Assembly: GCA_031213475.1 (NCBI GenBank)
Contig: JARUPZ010000015.1
Span: 10,568,528 to 10,632,527 of the forward strand
Reading direction: 5' to 3'
Length of the DNA: 64,000 nucleotides
Source: Nereocystis luetkeana
Lineage: Eukaryota > Sar > Phaeophyceae > Laminariales > Laminariaceae
The position numbers and the translations under genes were made by a program. Positions within the stretch are counted from its first letter, which is position 1. Each line of letters opens with the position of its first letter. Shown here one piece after another: positions 35,994 through 47,831 of this stretch. The notes beneath the pieces were generated by a model that saw only the letters and a program-made list of their open reading frames with translations, was not told the origin of the DNA and did not search any database.

Positions 35994-36167
35994 GCACAAT
36001 TCGATGCGAGTCGACGAGGGAAGAAAAGGCTGAAATCTTCTCGCGATAAAAATGAAGGCACGTACCGTAGCGGGAAGGGGGTAGAACAGCCTGCTATGTG
36101 ACCCCGGATCTGAGTTACGAGTTGGAAGGCGAGAGAGAAGATGGGCGAGGATAATAAATGGGATGAG
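35994..36167 (+). mobile_element. SINE copy 6, head missing
   Basis: A well preserved body from GCACAATTCGATGCGAGTCG to ATAAATGGGATGAGC in plus orientation. The tRNA-like head has been lost at the 5' side. Confidence 0.85.
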
Positions 36168-36311
36168 CACAAGCACACACAGCCGCCAGCTCGCCACTAT
36201 ACACAGACAACAGAGCACCCAACTCGCGGCGGCACCAGTACTGCTGTGGTGTGGCCGGCAAAGACGACATGGATGCCTACCTGTCGGGTGGGATCGATCG
36301 ACTAGCAGCGT

Positions 36312-36365
36312 CGTCACTACGACCGCCACCACCCCCACCTCCACCTCCACCTCCACAACCACCAG
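36312..36365 (+). repeat. CCA/CCT triplet-rich tract
   Basis: An imperfect (CCACCT)n run. It produces proline-rich or glycine-rich shadow frames on both strands that should not be taken for a gene. Confidence 0.8.
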
Positions 36366-36649
36366 CAACACAGCGAGATAAAACACACCAAACCATCAGA
36401 ACAGCCACCAGCTTGCACCGTAACAACCAACAGAGCAATGCTTGGGGCAGGGGTCGGAAGGAATCAGAAGACGTCGCCCGTGTAGCAACACTTCTTGCAG
36501 TTTGAATTGCCAACCAGAAAGAAAAACGTCAAGTGCACGGTGGTCACAAAGTTACCTGCTTCGAGAAGCCCCCCTGCGCGCAACTATTGTAATAGCAGTG
36601 CGGGAAACTCTCCACGGACAAAACCGGGCCTACCTTGCACCGGGAAGGA

Positions 36650-36985
36650 GCAAGATATACATACGATCCCGTCCCGCCGAGGAAAAATATACTTACCGTC
36701 CCGCCCCACCGGATTTTTTTTCTCAACTTCTCTCGTCCCGCCGAGGGAAAATATTTGCCGTCCTGTCCCGACGAGAAAAACAAAATTACCGTCCCGTTCC
36801 GCCGAGGGAAAATATCAGTTACTGTTCCGTCCGGTGGAGAAATTATGGACCCGCTGTCCCGTCCCGTCCCGCCCCACCAACTTTTTATGTCCCTACTTAA
36901 CCGTCCCGTCCCGTTCTTCTTGTTTTTTCCCCGCCAAACAAGTCAGACCTGTCTGTCCCGTCTCGTCCCGTCACGCCACGATTTA
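36650..36985 (+). repeat. CCGTCCCGCC-type minisatellite
   Basis: Degenerate units such as CGTCCCGCCGAGGGAAAATA repeat about every 35-45 bp, then pass into plain CCGTC runs. Overlapping Pro/Arg/Ser-rich frames across 36,442-37,175 come from this composition. Confidence 0.75.
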
Positions 36986-37423
36986 TCAGTCACTGCTGTC
37001 GTATACCTTGAACCATACACGTTTCCCATATCGGAAGGCGCCGCAAAGTTCAGGCCATCGACCCAGGAGGCGGGAAATCTATCTACGTGCCTGCGCCGTG
37101 TTTGCCACTTTGGGCACTAGGCATGCATTCGGCTTAACGGTAGATGTGTGCAGTGTGCAGTTCAACTCGTCGTGAACACTTTAAATATGGATAAGGCGAT
37201 CTGCGAGAGATCTGAGCAAAGGGCAAACAACAACGATCATGGTGTGAAATAAGTTCCTAAGCGACATACACGAGGGAAGGTTGGGTACACAACTGCTGTA
37301 GCTAAGCAGTTAGTTGTCTACGAGTAGCTGCTACCAGCTGCTACGTACCTGGTACACATTTTTCAAAAACCCATCTTGTTTCGTCGAAGATTTTTCCGAA
37401 CTTACTTGGTGAAGCTTCCCTTT

Positions 37424-37506
37424 ATTACCGCAGTCCCGACTCGGGGACGCACCAGTGTAATTCCAAGTGGGTTGCCCCCAGAACGGGACTGGGTCCTAAA
37501 AGGGTT
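37424..37506. mobile_element. Hairpin MITE copy e
   Basis: The arms TACCGCAGTCCCGACTCGGG and CCCCAGAACGGGACTGGGTC are inverted copies. The outer TTAACCCC is mostly lost on the left and remains as AAAAGGGTT on the right. Confidence 0.75.
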
Positions 37507-38396
37507 TACGCCTCATGGTCAACCCTCCAACACAAAATCTTACAGACTGGTTCAAGCGAAAACAAATGCCCCTAATTTCGTCAGCCACAAATGAATGCTG
37601 TATGCAATAGACACTCGATCGAATGTCCAGGCATTTGTTATCATGCAATCCGTAACGATCAACAAATAGGGTGACACATATTATACGTACTCGTAGCACG
37701 TTTTTATTGAGGGCCTAAGGCTGGCGCTACGAGCACGAGTGAAACTGTGTCCCCGACCATCATCTATAGATCTTCAAGATAGCCAATGATAATAATAAGG
37801 CCTTTTTGTCCGCAGGAAGAAACAGACTTCCATATATATACGAGGTATGTATACGTTCTGAACTCACGGACTTGAGTAGTTTGTACAGCAGCAGTACTCC
37901 TAGGCACGCCTTTAACACGTTTCGGGCAAAAATATGTTTTAAAGAACGGACTGCGTGGGACCAATTATGATACGAAGTTTCAACGTAAACATTTGATCCA
38001 CCTCCTTTTTCGTAGCTGCCTCTTTCGACGTGGAGCAAAACTAACTCCAACAAAATATTTACGTGCACATGCCATAATATACCAGGTACTATACCTGCTA
38101 TATCAAGATCAAGATCAAGACCTAAACCACGGAAGGGGCGGTGAAGTATTTGTTGTGCTCCTCACAATGGGCACTCAATATTTCACCTCAAACAAGACTC
38201 GGAAGGTTTAGTTCTTTGCGAGCAACCCGATCCCCGTTTCTATGCGCTAGTAGTCCTAAAATTAATACTTTAGTGAAGTTGTGATATTAACCCTTACCAG
38301 GTACCTGGTATGCAATTAGTAAATAGTTGCCCCCTCGAGAAGCTGAATCAGTCTGAAAACACCGAGCAAGAAAGCGGTACACAGTACGATTTGGGA

Positions 38397-38510
38397 TTAA
38401 CCCTTTTAGAACAGTTAACTGCAGTCTCGTTTTGGGGACAATCGGGGATAAATTACTTGGAATTTGAGTGCCTTGTCCCTAAAACGGGACTGGAGTTCTA
38501 AAGGGGTTAA
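38397..38510. mobile_element. Hairpin MITE copy f
   Basis: TTAACCCTTTTAGAAC and GTTCTAAAGGGGTTAA form the ends; the inner arms carry CAGTCTCGTTTTGGGGAC and GTCCCTAAAACGGGACTG. A small insertion lengthens the left arm. Confidence 0.85.
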
Positions 38511-40345
38511 TCTTGTATGGTATGTTGACAAATAGGTTCTGGATGCTCGGGGGTTTTACCCATTCGGGAGAAAACACGCGCAGGTCTTCTCTACTCCTAG
38601 ATCCGACGTACACTGACTGAAAATGTCTCGGGTAGGCATTTAAAAAACATGCGCCATGGGATCACTGACCGGGTGGTAGAGCGCGTTGTGTCAGCAAACG
38701 GCGACATGTCAGGGCAGGCAGCCTGATCAAGAACGCGCAATAAGCATCACGTATAAGAAGTCCCTATTTTTAAGTTCCAATTTTCGACATGAAACTAAAC
38801 TTTAACTACCATTTCGTATTGAGCTTGTGCTATGTCGAAAGGGGAAAGCAAATTATTAATTATTAATAGTAGAAAATCGAAACATAATGAATATTGAAAC
38901 GTACCCAGGTCGCGATTTCGGGACGAGCGCATCGGTATAAACTAGCACTGATGGACCGCCAAGACGCTGGAGGGAGGGAGAAAGAAGCCGGAGGAATACG
39001 ACCGATGGCCTGGGGATGGAACGTCGTTGATGAGGAATATGATATATACTTACTCGTAGCTAAGATGAAATGATGCGGGGAATGGAAATTGGGAGACGGG
39101 TGGCAGAGAAGGGTATGCCGAATACCGCTGATTTACGGAAGGATATTCGGTTTATGGTGGAAGGGCATCCACGCTATATTGTCGGAAGGCAAGCCTAATA
39201 TTATAGTAATATTGAAACAATGCTATCGTGTCATACATGGTTCCTCGGTGCCTGGCATGGCGTGTTTGGTGACTACGTTTCGGATAGGCGGGCATGAAGC
39301 ACCATGCACACCATGCATACGCAGCAGGTGTGATACATACCAGGCACTTAAAATGATCGAAAAGGCGGGGACGAAACGTGGACTAGTATTCATTTTTCCG
39401 ACAGCAGAAGCCATTCTCAATGCCAAATCATAAAAGAGAACTTACGGGAGTTTGTATATAAATACGTTCTCATACCTAGCAGGGTTTGCAAAACCGAACA
39501 CAATCTATTAATAGTGCGGATCTCGTACGCTCACGAGACCGGTGTGCATAGGTCATCAGTGATTCTTCAGGGAGATAGGTAGGAAGCGCACTATAATCCC
39601 GTGACGGCAGTGCGAGGTTGCACACTATCAGCAGACAATGCCATCAAACTCTTACTCCTGTAGACAACCTAAACAGGATCTCACCAAAACACGTTTTCCC
39701 TCAACCAAGACGTGAAGAAAAAACTGACCGAATAGAATTTAGTATTCCCAACCCTAACCCTGAACCTACAGCAAGCGTATCTCTAACGAAGCACTGCTAA
39801 ACGTTGAGTGTATACCTCATAAACGATCACCTGACACAGGAGCACTGGCGGAAGGTGCTTCCGCGACAAAAACGAACCCCGGCCAGGTATTGTAGAGTTA
39901 GCAGATGTCGGATGTTGCAAACACCGAGCTGGTAGATTGTATTTCGATTTTTTTCTCGAGGAAACAAGTCGATCCACAAAACCGGCAAAACACACAGAGT
40001 AGTATTAATAATAGTGACAAAGGGGGGGGATTGATCGGTGAAAGTGACGACCCGAATAAAATATCAGATACCCCGTAGTGAGATCATATCCCCCCCCCCC
40101 CGCCGCCTGCCCGCCCCATCCCGTGAGTTGTGTTTTGGTAGTCCATTTTGAAGTGGTATTATCCACACCGCATATCGAAACCGTCCGACGGCCTATACAC
40201 GATGCTTGACATTTAACATTAGCTATTTGGCATATATATTCTAAAAAGAACGCTCGTACTACGACTGCTGTGTAGAGTTACACTATTTCATAGGCATCAC
40301 GAAAAGAATACCGCAATGAATGGTGCTGCACGCGGTCTCATACTA

Positions 40346-40573
40346 TTCCGGGGGGCCATAGTAAACAGGACCAAATATTCAAATATTGTCGGTTCACGCA
40401 GCAGCTTGCAAAGTTGAGTATCGATCGATCTGCCGATCGGTTGAACTCACAGCTGCCGTACTCTTTTAATTTCTTATCAAATATTGTTACTAAAAATCTA
40501 AAAATAATAGGTAAATAAACAGTTTTTTGTGTGTACCGTATTAATAGTTCCCCTTTACTATGGCCCCGCGTAA
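40346..40573. mobile_element. TTACGGGG MITE, copy 4 (228 bp)
   Basis: The ends TTCCGGGGGGCCATAGT and ACTATGGCCCCGCGTAA are flanked by TA. It is twice the usual length because about 120 bp of unrelated sequence lies after CAAATATT, with that word repeated on both sides. Confidence 0.8.
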
Positions 40574-40865
40574 TAATAATAAATAGGTGTTGTATGGTAT
40601 ACGACTGTTGTTGTGGTGCTCCATGTACCCGGATATACCTTCCGCTTCAACACTACTACTAGTCATTAGATGTGCATTTGCGTGCGATGTACTGTTAAGA
40701 GTGATATGTCAATTCTTAATACAGCCGTCCTGTACGTTGTTTCCTTCAAAGTGGCCCCGTCATAAGAAAGGCGTGACTCTGTATAATGATAACTGCTGTG
40801 TGTGTAGAACTGGTACGAACGCACCCACAGCAGCACGCTAAATAAATGTTGATACTGGTAGTCGA

Positions 40866-41192
40866 GGGATGAGATTTTCTTTGTTTTTTGTTTCTTTTTT
40901 TCATTTATTTTCTCTTTCGAGTTGGCTTCTTTGTTTTTGTATTCTCTTTGATTGTTTCCTTTCGTTTCTCTATTTCATAGAAAGTGCATGTCGTGCCTGT
41001 CGTATCTAGCATAACGACATGGCATTGCATTGCCCACTGTTGTGATTACTGCATACGTGGCAACGTGGTATATCTGTGGCGTAAGTTTGTGATCACGGAG
41101 CTTGTATCTCTTCTAGGATTGAAGAATCGGCACGGACAATGGTTGTGCTGGATGTCGACGGGTAGAAAGAATGTGAAGAACACACACACACA
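40866..41192 (+). mobile_element. LINE 3' UTR copy D ending in (AC)n
   Basis: The T-rich 3' UTR is followed by GTGCATGTCGTGCCTGTCG, the GACATGGCATTGCATTGCCC block, GGATGTCGACGGGTAGAAAG and an AC run. No coding part remains. Confidence 0.8.
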
Positions 41193-41395
41193 CTTACCCA
41201 AATCGCCATTTCTTTTGTTTTTGTTTTATTTTGTTTTTTTATATATATATGTGTTATCCTAAAATGGTACCAGGTATAATGGTACAACAATTGATTGGTT
41301 GATTGATTACAAGCTCTAGAGCTCTACAGGTAGCGCACTAACACGGTGGTTGGTAGTGACGAGGGACGGCGGGCATATTCATGCACCAACAATGC

Positions 41396-41727
41396 CGGTC
41401 GCCCCGGTGGTTCCAGTGGTTAACCTCGAATTCTACTTGTTTGAGTTCTGGGTTCGAGCCCCAGGTAGGTCGGACTTTGACTTTATTTGCAAAAACAAAA
41501 CTAAAATAAAAAAGGATTCAATTGCTGAGAGCGCCTTGCAGCGTGGGTAGGCACAATTTGATGTGAGTCGACGAGGGAAGAAAATGCTGAAATCTTCTCG
41601 CGATAAAGATGAAGGCACGTACCGTAGCGGGAAGGGGGGAGAAGAGCCTGCTATGTGACCCCGGATCTGAGTTAGGAGTTGGAAGGAGAGAGAGATGAAG
41701 ATGGGCGAAGATAAAGAATGGAATGAG
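41396..41727 (+). mobile_element. tRNA-derived SINE, copy 7 (full length)
   Basis: The A-box TGGTTCCAGTGG (41,408-41,419) and B-box GGTTCGAGCCC (41,451-41,461) are 32 bp apart, as for a polymerase III internal promoter. A body of about 250 bp ends in an A-rich tail. It is followed by a LINE tail fragment. Confidence 0.9.
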
Positions 41728-41747
41728 CAAAAATAAAATAAAAAATC

Positions 41748-41946
41748 TAGTAGGATGACATGGCTTTGCATTGCCCACTGCAGTGCATACTGCACACGTA
41801 TGTGGCAACGTAGTATCTCTGTGGCGTAGCTTTGTGATCACATAACTTGTACCTCTCTAGGATTGGAGAATCGGCACGGACACTGGTTGTGCTGGATGTC
41901 GACGGACGGGTAGAAAGAACGGTTCAATGTAAAGAACACACACACA
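41748..41946 (+). repeat. LINE 3' tail fragment ending in (AC)n
   Basis: It carries GATGACATGGCTTTGCATTG, TATCTCTGTGGCGTAGC and GGATGTCGACGGACGGGTAG, then ACACACAC. Confidence 0.8.
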
Positions 41947-42010
41947 AGGCACCATCTAGTAGTGGTACGGGTGATCATATATATATATAAATATATATAT
42001 ATTTTTTTTT

Positions 42011-42336
42011 CTCATCCCTTTCATTATCTTCGCCCATCTTCTTCTCTCTCTCTCCTTCCAACTCGTAACTCAGATCCGGGGTCACATAGCAGGCTCTTCT
42101 GCCCCCTTCCCGCTACGGTACGTGCCTTTATTTTTATCGCGAGAAGATTTCAGCCTTTTTTTCCCTCGTCGACTCGCATTGAATTGTGCCTACCCACGCT
42201 GCAAGGCGCTCTCAACAATTGAATCCCTTTTTTTATTTTTGCAAATAAAGTCAATGTCCGACCCACCTGGGGCTCGAACCCAGGACTCAAACAAGTAGAA
42301 TTCGAGGTTAACCACTTGAACCACCGGGGCGACCGG
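42011..42336 (-). mobile_element. tRNA-derived SINE, copy 8 (full length)
   Basis: Minus orientation, with head at 42,257-42,336 and body to 42,011. The B-box reads as GGTTCGAGCCC on the minus strand. It is very similar to copies 1 and 4. Confidence 0.9.
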
Positions 42337-42654
42337 CTCTATAAGTATGGTACCTTGCCACTGTTTCTGAGTACCTGGTAGTATACAACAGCATTCATAT
42401 ATATATTTTTTTTCATCTCATTTGTTACAATTTACCAGTATTTCCCCCCTCCTCCCCCCCTATTTCCCCCCTCCTTCCTCCCTATCACCTTTCTGCATGA
42501 AGAGCGTTTTCCGGCCTACGACTGTTTGACCTCGACCTACGTTGGAACCCAACATAGGGGAACGCTTTTTCCTTGTTTTCCTTGAAATCCGTGTTTTGGA
42601 CTGTGTGCTCTCGATATCAGAATATTGAGCGCCCGCTAGAGAGCGCGACAAGAG

Positions 42655-43770
42655 CGCGTGGAGGGGCGGGTACCCGCATCCAGAATGGGCAGTACACACC
42701 CCATCTTGCGAGCGATGAAAATCGTGCGAGCGATGAAATGGGCCTGATCGGCCACAAACAGCCTTGTTGCCAGGCGGTTCGAACTCCTCGCGATTTGTTG
42801 CATCGAAAAAGCGAGAAGCAGGTTTTAGCTCTCAGATGAAAACATTGCGGTACCGTGTATATATATTATGCAGTATTCAAATATCAATTTGAGCATACGA
42901 CCCGCCAGCGCCGACAATTCTGATTTGTTTGTTTGACAGGATCTACACACACCCCATCGTGCGAGCAAGACGGACAGCTTGATCGGACTTGCGCAGCCTG
43001 GTAAAGAGCTCGCCATAGACATTAACTATTTTCTCGATTTCGAACTTGAAGGCTGAAGCATTTGGGCCTACTTGTGACCTTCTGTAATAATGTGGAACGC
43101 CATTTTCACTATAATAACGATGTTGGGAGCCTATCTAATGCGCTGAAGATCAACGAAGTAAAAGCGCCAGCTAGCAAGTGCCACAGAGCGTGTGGTGGGA
43201 TCACAACCTGCCTACAGAATAGGCAGTATATATCTCACAGCGTGAGCGACAGAACAAGTTTCATCGGCTACGAACAGCCTTGTTGCGTGGCCGTCCAAGA
43301 TTCCTTGAGATTTGTTGCATCGAAAACAAATACCCTGGTACCCGCTATCAAATGCGGTAGGCTTATTTATATACAGCGAGCAATAGTTTATGGAAAAAAA
43401 CGGGAAAACTTGATGTTTTGTGATTGTTTTCGAACCTTGTAAAGCATTTCCGAACCTTGATGCATGACCCACACGACGACTTCTAGGCGTGGAAACATAG
43501 CCTTCAGTTAGTTGGCACGGCACTAGCGGCATGCCAATCCCCTTAAACCCTTCGCGCGCCTCAACTTGACCTTGCTGTTGATTAAAGGCCCCTGGTTCCT
43601 GGATACATGTTTCATACCTTTCATTTCAGTATGGAGTGCATAACCCCGGTCTTTGTTTTCGATGCAACGATTTTCGGGGGACCTTCGACAGCCTCGCAAC
43701 AAGGGTTTTCGTCGCCGCTCAGGCTCATTTGTTCGCTCACGCGATGGGATGTGTAACGCCGTTGTCACCA
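42655..43770. repeat. Cluster of an unnamed dispersed repeat (three to four copies)
   Basis: Blocks at about 42,660-42,840 (plus), 43,195-43,365 (plus) and 43,640-43,765 (minus) share CAGCCTTGTTGC or its variant, a GATTTGTTGCATCGAAAA block and a GCGAGCGA-type start. A shorter relative is at 42,935-42,990. Short Cys-containing frames (GHKQPCCQAV, GYEQPCCVAV) arise from it. The element type is unknown. Confidence 0.6.
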
Positions 43771-43870
43771 AGCAGGCTTTTTGGACTCCTCTCTCCTCCC
43801 CACAACGGTTTGTTCCTTTTCATTGTTTCTCGCAATAGACACCCTACCCCTGGTTATATTGTATGACTTC

Positions 43871-44030
43871 ACGGCCTATTCTTCCTTCGTCGACTGGCAT
43901 CGAATTACTACTACTACTGTGTGTACACCTATTCCACGCTACCAGGCGGTCTCACAGAAGTAGATTCCGTTTTTCATTTACTTTGACGAATAAACCTCAG
44001 GAGTCCGACCCACGCGGGATTCGAGCTCCA
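43871..44030 (-). mobile_element. Old SINE copy 10
   Basis: It keeps TTCCTTCGTCGACTGGCATC and AGTCCGACCCACGCGGGATT in the SINE order, but the head is decayed and the middle is diverged. Confidence 0.6.
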
Positions 44031-44094
44031 GTACCAACTCTCTTCAGCGTGGGCAAAACTATTAATAGGCAACCGCGTGGGGTCGGCTGTACAC

Positions 44095-44232
44095 GTGCAG
44101 CGTAGTGTTGTGACTACAGGAGCTCGACTACAGAGCAGGTATCTCTCAGGATAGAAGAATCGACACGGATACTTACTGGTTGTGCTGGATGTCGACGGGT
44201 AGAAAGAACGGTTCGATGTGAAGAACACACAC
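44095..44232 (+). repeat. LINE 3' tail fragment
   Basis: It contains GATAGAAGAATCGACACGGA, GGATGTCGACGGGTAGAAAG and GTGAAGAACACACAC, the LINE terminus. Confidence 0.75.
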
Positions 44233-44577
44233 TACAGGTGTCACAAACGAAAAAATAACCGACCTGTTGTTAAGGTTAAGCCATTTTGTCTTGTCTGAGT
44301 ACTACAATTGATACTACAACATCAGAAGTGATATGTGCCGTGTGCAGTATGTTGATAACTACAGCAGTGTTGACGCGTTCTGCGACAAAGACAGCACTTT
44401 TTTTTCGAAAATGCGTCGTTGTTCTGAAAGACAGCGCGTCTCATCTAAGCCACTAGCCAACCACGTCAGCATTAAAAATTTTGTTGTTGAATACAACTGA
44501 TACCATCGGTCAATATTTCGGACGTTCGTTTTTTCTAGCCGATGAGCAACAACGCTGTCAATACAAGGTTGCTTGGT

Positions 44578-45292
44578 GCACGACAGTTTGTTTCTTCTAT
44601 TTTTTCTTTTTTTCTTTCGATTTGTCTTCTTTGTTTTTGTTTTTCCTTTTTTTCCTTTCGTTTATCTACTTTATAGAATGTGTATGTCGTGCCTGTCCTG
44701 TCGTGCCTGTCGTATCTAGGATGATGGCATGGCACTGCAGGATGATGGCATGGCATTGCATCGCCAACCGCTGTGCTTCGTGCATACCTGGTACGAGGCA
44801 ACGCAACGTAGCCGGTCGCCCCCGTGGTTCAAGTGGATAACCTCGAATTCTACTTGTGTTTGAGTCCTGGGTTCGGGCCCCAGGGGGGTCGGACATTTGA
44901 CTTTATTTGCAAAAATATAAATAAAACGGATTCAATCGTTGAGAGCGCCTTCAGCGTGGGTATAGGCACACTTCGATGCGAGTCGACGAGGGAAGAAAAG
45001 GCTGACATCTTCTCGCGATAAAGGCACGTACCGTAGCGAGAAGGGGGTAGAAGAGCCTGCTATGTGACCACGGATCTGAGTTACGAGTTGGAAGGAGAGA
45101 GAGAGAAGAAGATGTGCGAAGAAAATAAAAGGGATAAGTAAAAATAATAATAAAAAAGTATCTCTGCTGTGGCGTAGCTTTATGACCACATAACATGTAT
45201 CTCTTCCAGGATTGTAGAATCGACACGGACACTGGTTGTGCTGGATGTCGACTCGTAGAAAGAAAGGTTTGATGTGAAGAACACACACACTT
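44578..45292 (+). mobile_element. LINE 3' end copy split by a SINE
   Basis: The left part 44,578-44,811 (T-rich 3' UTR, GTCGTGCCTGTCGTATCTAG) ends at GCAACGTA. The right part resumes at about 45,155 with GTATCTCTGCTG and ends in ACACACAC. Other copies read GCAACGTAGTATCTCTG without a break. Confidence 0.8.
44812..45139 (+). mobile_element. tRNA-derived SINE, copy 9 (nested in the LINE tail)
   Basis: Head and body are complete, with a B-box variant GGTTCGGGCCC. Joining the flanks restores the uninterrupted LINE tail with no visible target-site duplication. Confidence 0.88.
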
Positions 45293-45318
45293 TCAGTACG
45301 ATCTTTTTGCGCCGTGTA

Positions 45319-45432
45319 TTTACGGGGGTACCTAAGTAACAAAACATTGCCAGTAAAAATAGGTAAATACATAGTTTTTGTTTGTGTACCATACCAGGTA
45401 GGATATTTACTATTCTATAGTCCCCCCCGTAC
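45319..45432. mobile_element. TTACGGGG MITE, copy 5
   Basis: TTTACGGGGGTACC at the left and CTATAGTCCCCCCCGTAC at the right are inverted copies. The inner TAGGTAAATACATAGTTTTT matches the family. It is diverged, with a TACCAGGTA insertion. Confidence 0.75.
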
Positions 45433-47416
45433 TACTATTAAATAGCAAAAAGTTCAGAAACGGCACATAAACACAACATCTGTCGGATTCTGCAAGTGCA
45501 AGCTTTTTCGAAGGGATGTTTCGGGTGAGATATGGACTTACAGCAGCAGTAGTCCCCAATGCGAGGCGCTCAAGAAATTAAGGCACCACCACTACAGTGG
45601 CATTTATTGGTCGAGACGTAGCTGACACACATATTATATGACAGGCCATCGAGTTCAGCGTTCATTTCTTCATACAGTCAGTTTTCGGGAGACATGTACT
45701 ACAAGTAAAGTAGGACCCCTTATTATATAGGGGTCCTCTGTGACAAGTGCAGGTGTGTGTGTGTCTGTTCTTCACATTAAACCGCAGGTGCACCCCTACG
45801 GTAGCATGCGCCAGTTGGCTACTGAGTTACTGAGATCCTGTGACAATTTCAAACTGATATTTTATTTGGTTTACGAATGCACACAGCCACGGAAAAGGCG
45901 TTTGTGCTCAGCGGGGAACGTTTCGTTACGTCTTCGTATGCAAGTGCGCTGCAAAATATAAATATCTCTGCTCAACGTTGACATCACCGCAATCCGTGAG
46001 ACCTAGCCAAAACAGGAAATTATCAACTGTGTCGCGTAGACTGTAGCTGTAAGAACTAGTAATGTTTCCATCGGACCCCCAGCCTCCGGAATATCACCAG
46101 GCATCGGGTAGGTGTCACGGAAAGCCGAAACACATACGCACGCGCAGTCGGTCAGACGCAGAGTGCAAAACCGAGAGTCTATGAAGTAGTCTAAATGTCA
46201 TGGGCTGGCAATATATATATCAATATACAGCGATGAGTGACACGGGCTGGTTCAGCGAATGTCTACAGTAACAGTGAGACGTCATCATCGATTTTTGCGT
46301 CTGGTTCTCTCCGAATGGGTCTAAATGTTGCGAAGACCTTGGTTGATGCTTGCCGGAGGATCGTAGGGGTGCGTGCTTTCTTGATTCTTGACAACAGTGA
46401 TCCGGGGTCCGAAGCGGTACTGTCGGTACCGGAATATTTCGCCATTCCCGCCGGGTTCCTTTCAAGGATTGACTGCAGTAACTACTCACTGAGGGAGTAG
46501 CGGGAATAGGTTTCCACCTCCAGGAGGAAATGCCTGCGAATGTGTCGCAAAATCTATTTCGAGTTCGTCTGCCACAAGAGTTACCCTTTCGCTCGACTTT
46601 GCTCAGCCACTGTAAAAATCACCCACCGGGACAAAATACAGTTGCCACTGTAGCATTGGAACATACAAACTACTCGAACCACGAGTGGGATAATTTTAGC
46701 AGTTACGCAAGGGTTAAAACATTACGGCAGTTAATACATATATTATTCAAACAAAAGCTGGTCGGCAGCCCTAACAGGGGAAACTTCGCATGGCCGGGAT
46801 CGCAACCAAGGGTCCCTTTACAAAGGTGGGAGGATAGCTATACCACTTACACGACTGGGGCCACGAGCCTTGTAGTCTGTGAACCTATTTTCACTCCTTT
46901 GCATCATATCATATTCAATGAGACTGTGTGTTTTTACTCTACAGTATTACAGTAGTATTACAGCATAATCGGACACTATTAGGCCGTGTGAATGTCTGCA
47001 GCCGTGCCGTACGATTCGCACGTTTGAGGTGAAGGACAGGGGAAAGAAACCATCAAGTAAATAATGAGTTTGCCTCAACCGGAAGCCTTAACCCAAAAAT
47101 ATTCGCCCTATAGCCACTTTCCTAGCGCGCAACTGCCTTCAAAACCGATCCTTCCACCGGCATCAGCTATTTTTCGATCAGGCGCCTTACAGATTGGCGC
47201 CCAAAACCCCCAAGATATCTTACGAACCACATACTTCGACAGGAAACTAATTGCACCCAAGAAGTGCACGCAATTGGCGTTGTCATAGCGCGTACCACGT
47301 ATGTATTATCAACCTGCAGCTACCATCACGGTTCGGGTCTACCCGGCACTGGACATATCTACTGTTTACCACCCCCCCCGGGACGGCAGCGTGCTGCCTT
47401 TGCCCTGCGGTTGCTG
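45433..47416. other. Stretch 3' of the smaller EsV-1-7 gene
   Basis: A minus-strand LINE tail scrap (TGTGTGTGTGTCTGTTCTTC) lies near 45,752-45,782. Plus frames at 46,237-46,500 and 46,530-46,955 show no known motif. Nothing else is recognised. Confidence 0.4.
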
Positions 47417-47831
47417 CTAATGGGGATGGTGAAACGGTGACGGATGATGACCTGGAGTTCCGTCTGCATGATGTGCCATGTCGACCCCAACAGTTTGTCT
47501 CGATGAGGGGGGAAACAGCTCCGACTGTCGGCCCGGCAAGGCATGCGAGCTTCGGGTGTCTTCATTTCCGAGTGGCTGGCTACCTAAGCTGCCGTTTCCA
47601 CTTCTCAAGTAACCGATTTCATCTCTATTGCTGCTGGCGCCAATAGCATCGTGGACGATTCCGTCGTGCGCTTCTTGGCCGGCGGAAAAGCGATGGGACA
47701 TAGGTGACGACATATCATGTGACGTTTTATCGTCGACGAGCGGCGAATTCGAAGCCGAGGATGGCGGAAGGGAAGGATAACTGCCGTTCACGGGATGCAA
47801 GTCGGACGAGTATGCCGCCAGTCCGGTGCAC
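47417..47831 (-). CDS. EsV-1-7 gene 2, exon d: C-terminal tail
   Basis: The acceptor TTTTCCTAG|G adds one base that completes Gly, then TGC gives the second Cys of CHHRG-C. About 135 residues rich in Ser, His and Pro follow (HPVNGSYPSLPPSSASNSPL ... HHADGTPGHHPSPFHHPH) to a stop at 47,417. No domain is recognised. Confidence 0.75.

Larger units (their letters stand above)
36986..40345. other. Intergenic stretch with two hairpin MITEs
   Basis: Apart from MITEs at 37,424 and 38,397 nothing is recognised. A 114-codon plus frame at 39,089-39,433 shows no known motif and no splice context. Confidence 0.45.

Noticed and set aside
36442-37175. Overlapping plus frames of 152, 226 and 161 codons rich in Pro, Arg and Ser
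   Set aside because: They are by-products of the CCGTCCCG minisatellite; all three frames are open because of composition.
39089-39433. A 114-codon plus frame as a host gene
   Set aside because: No known motif, no splice context, and a minus frame overlaps it; likely chance.
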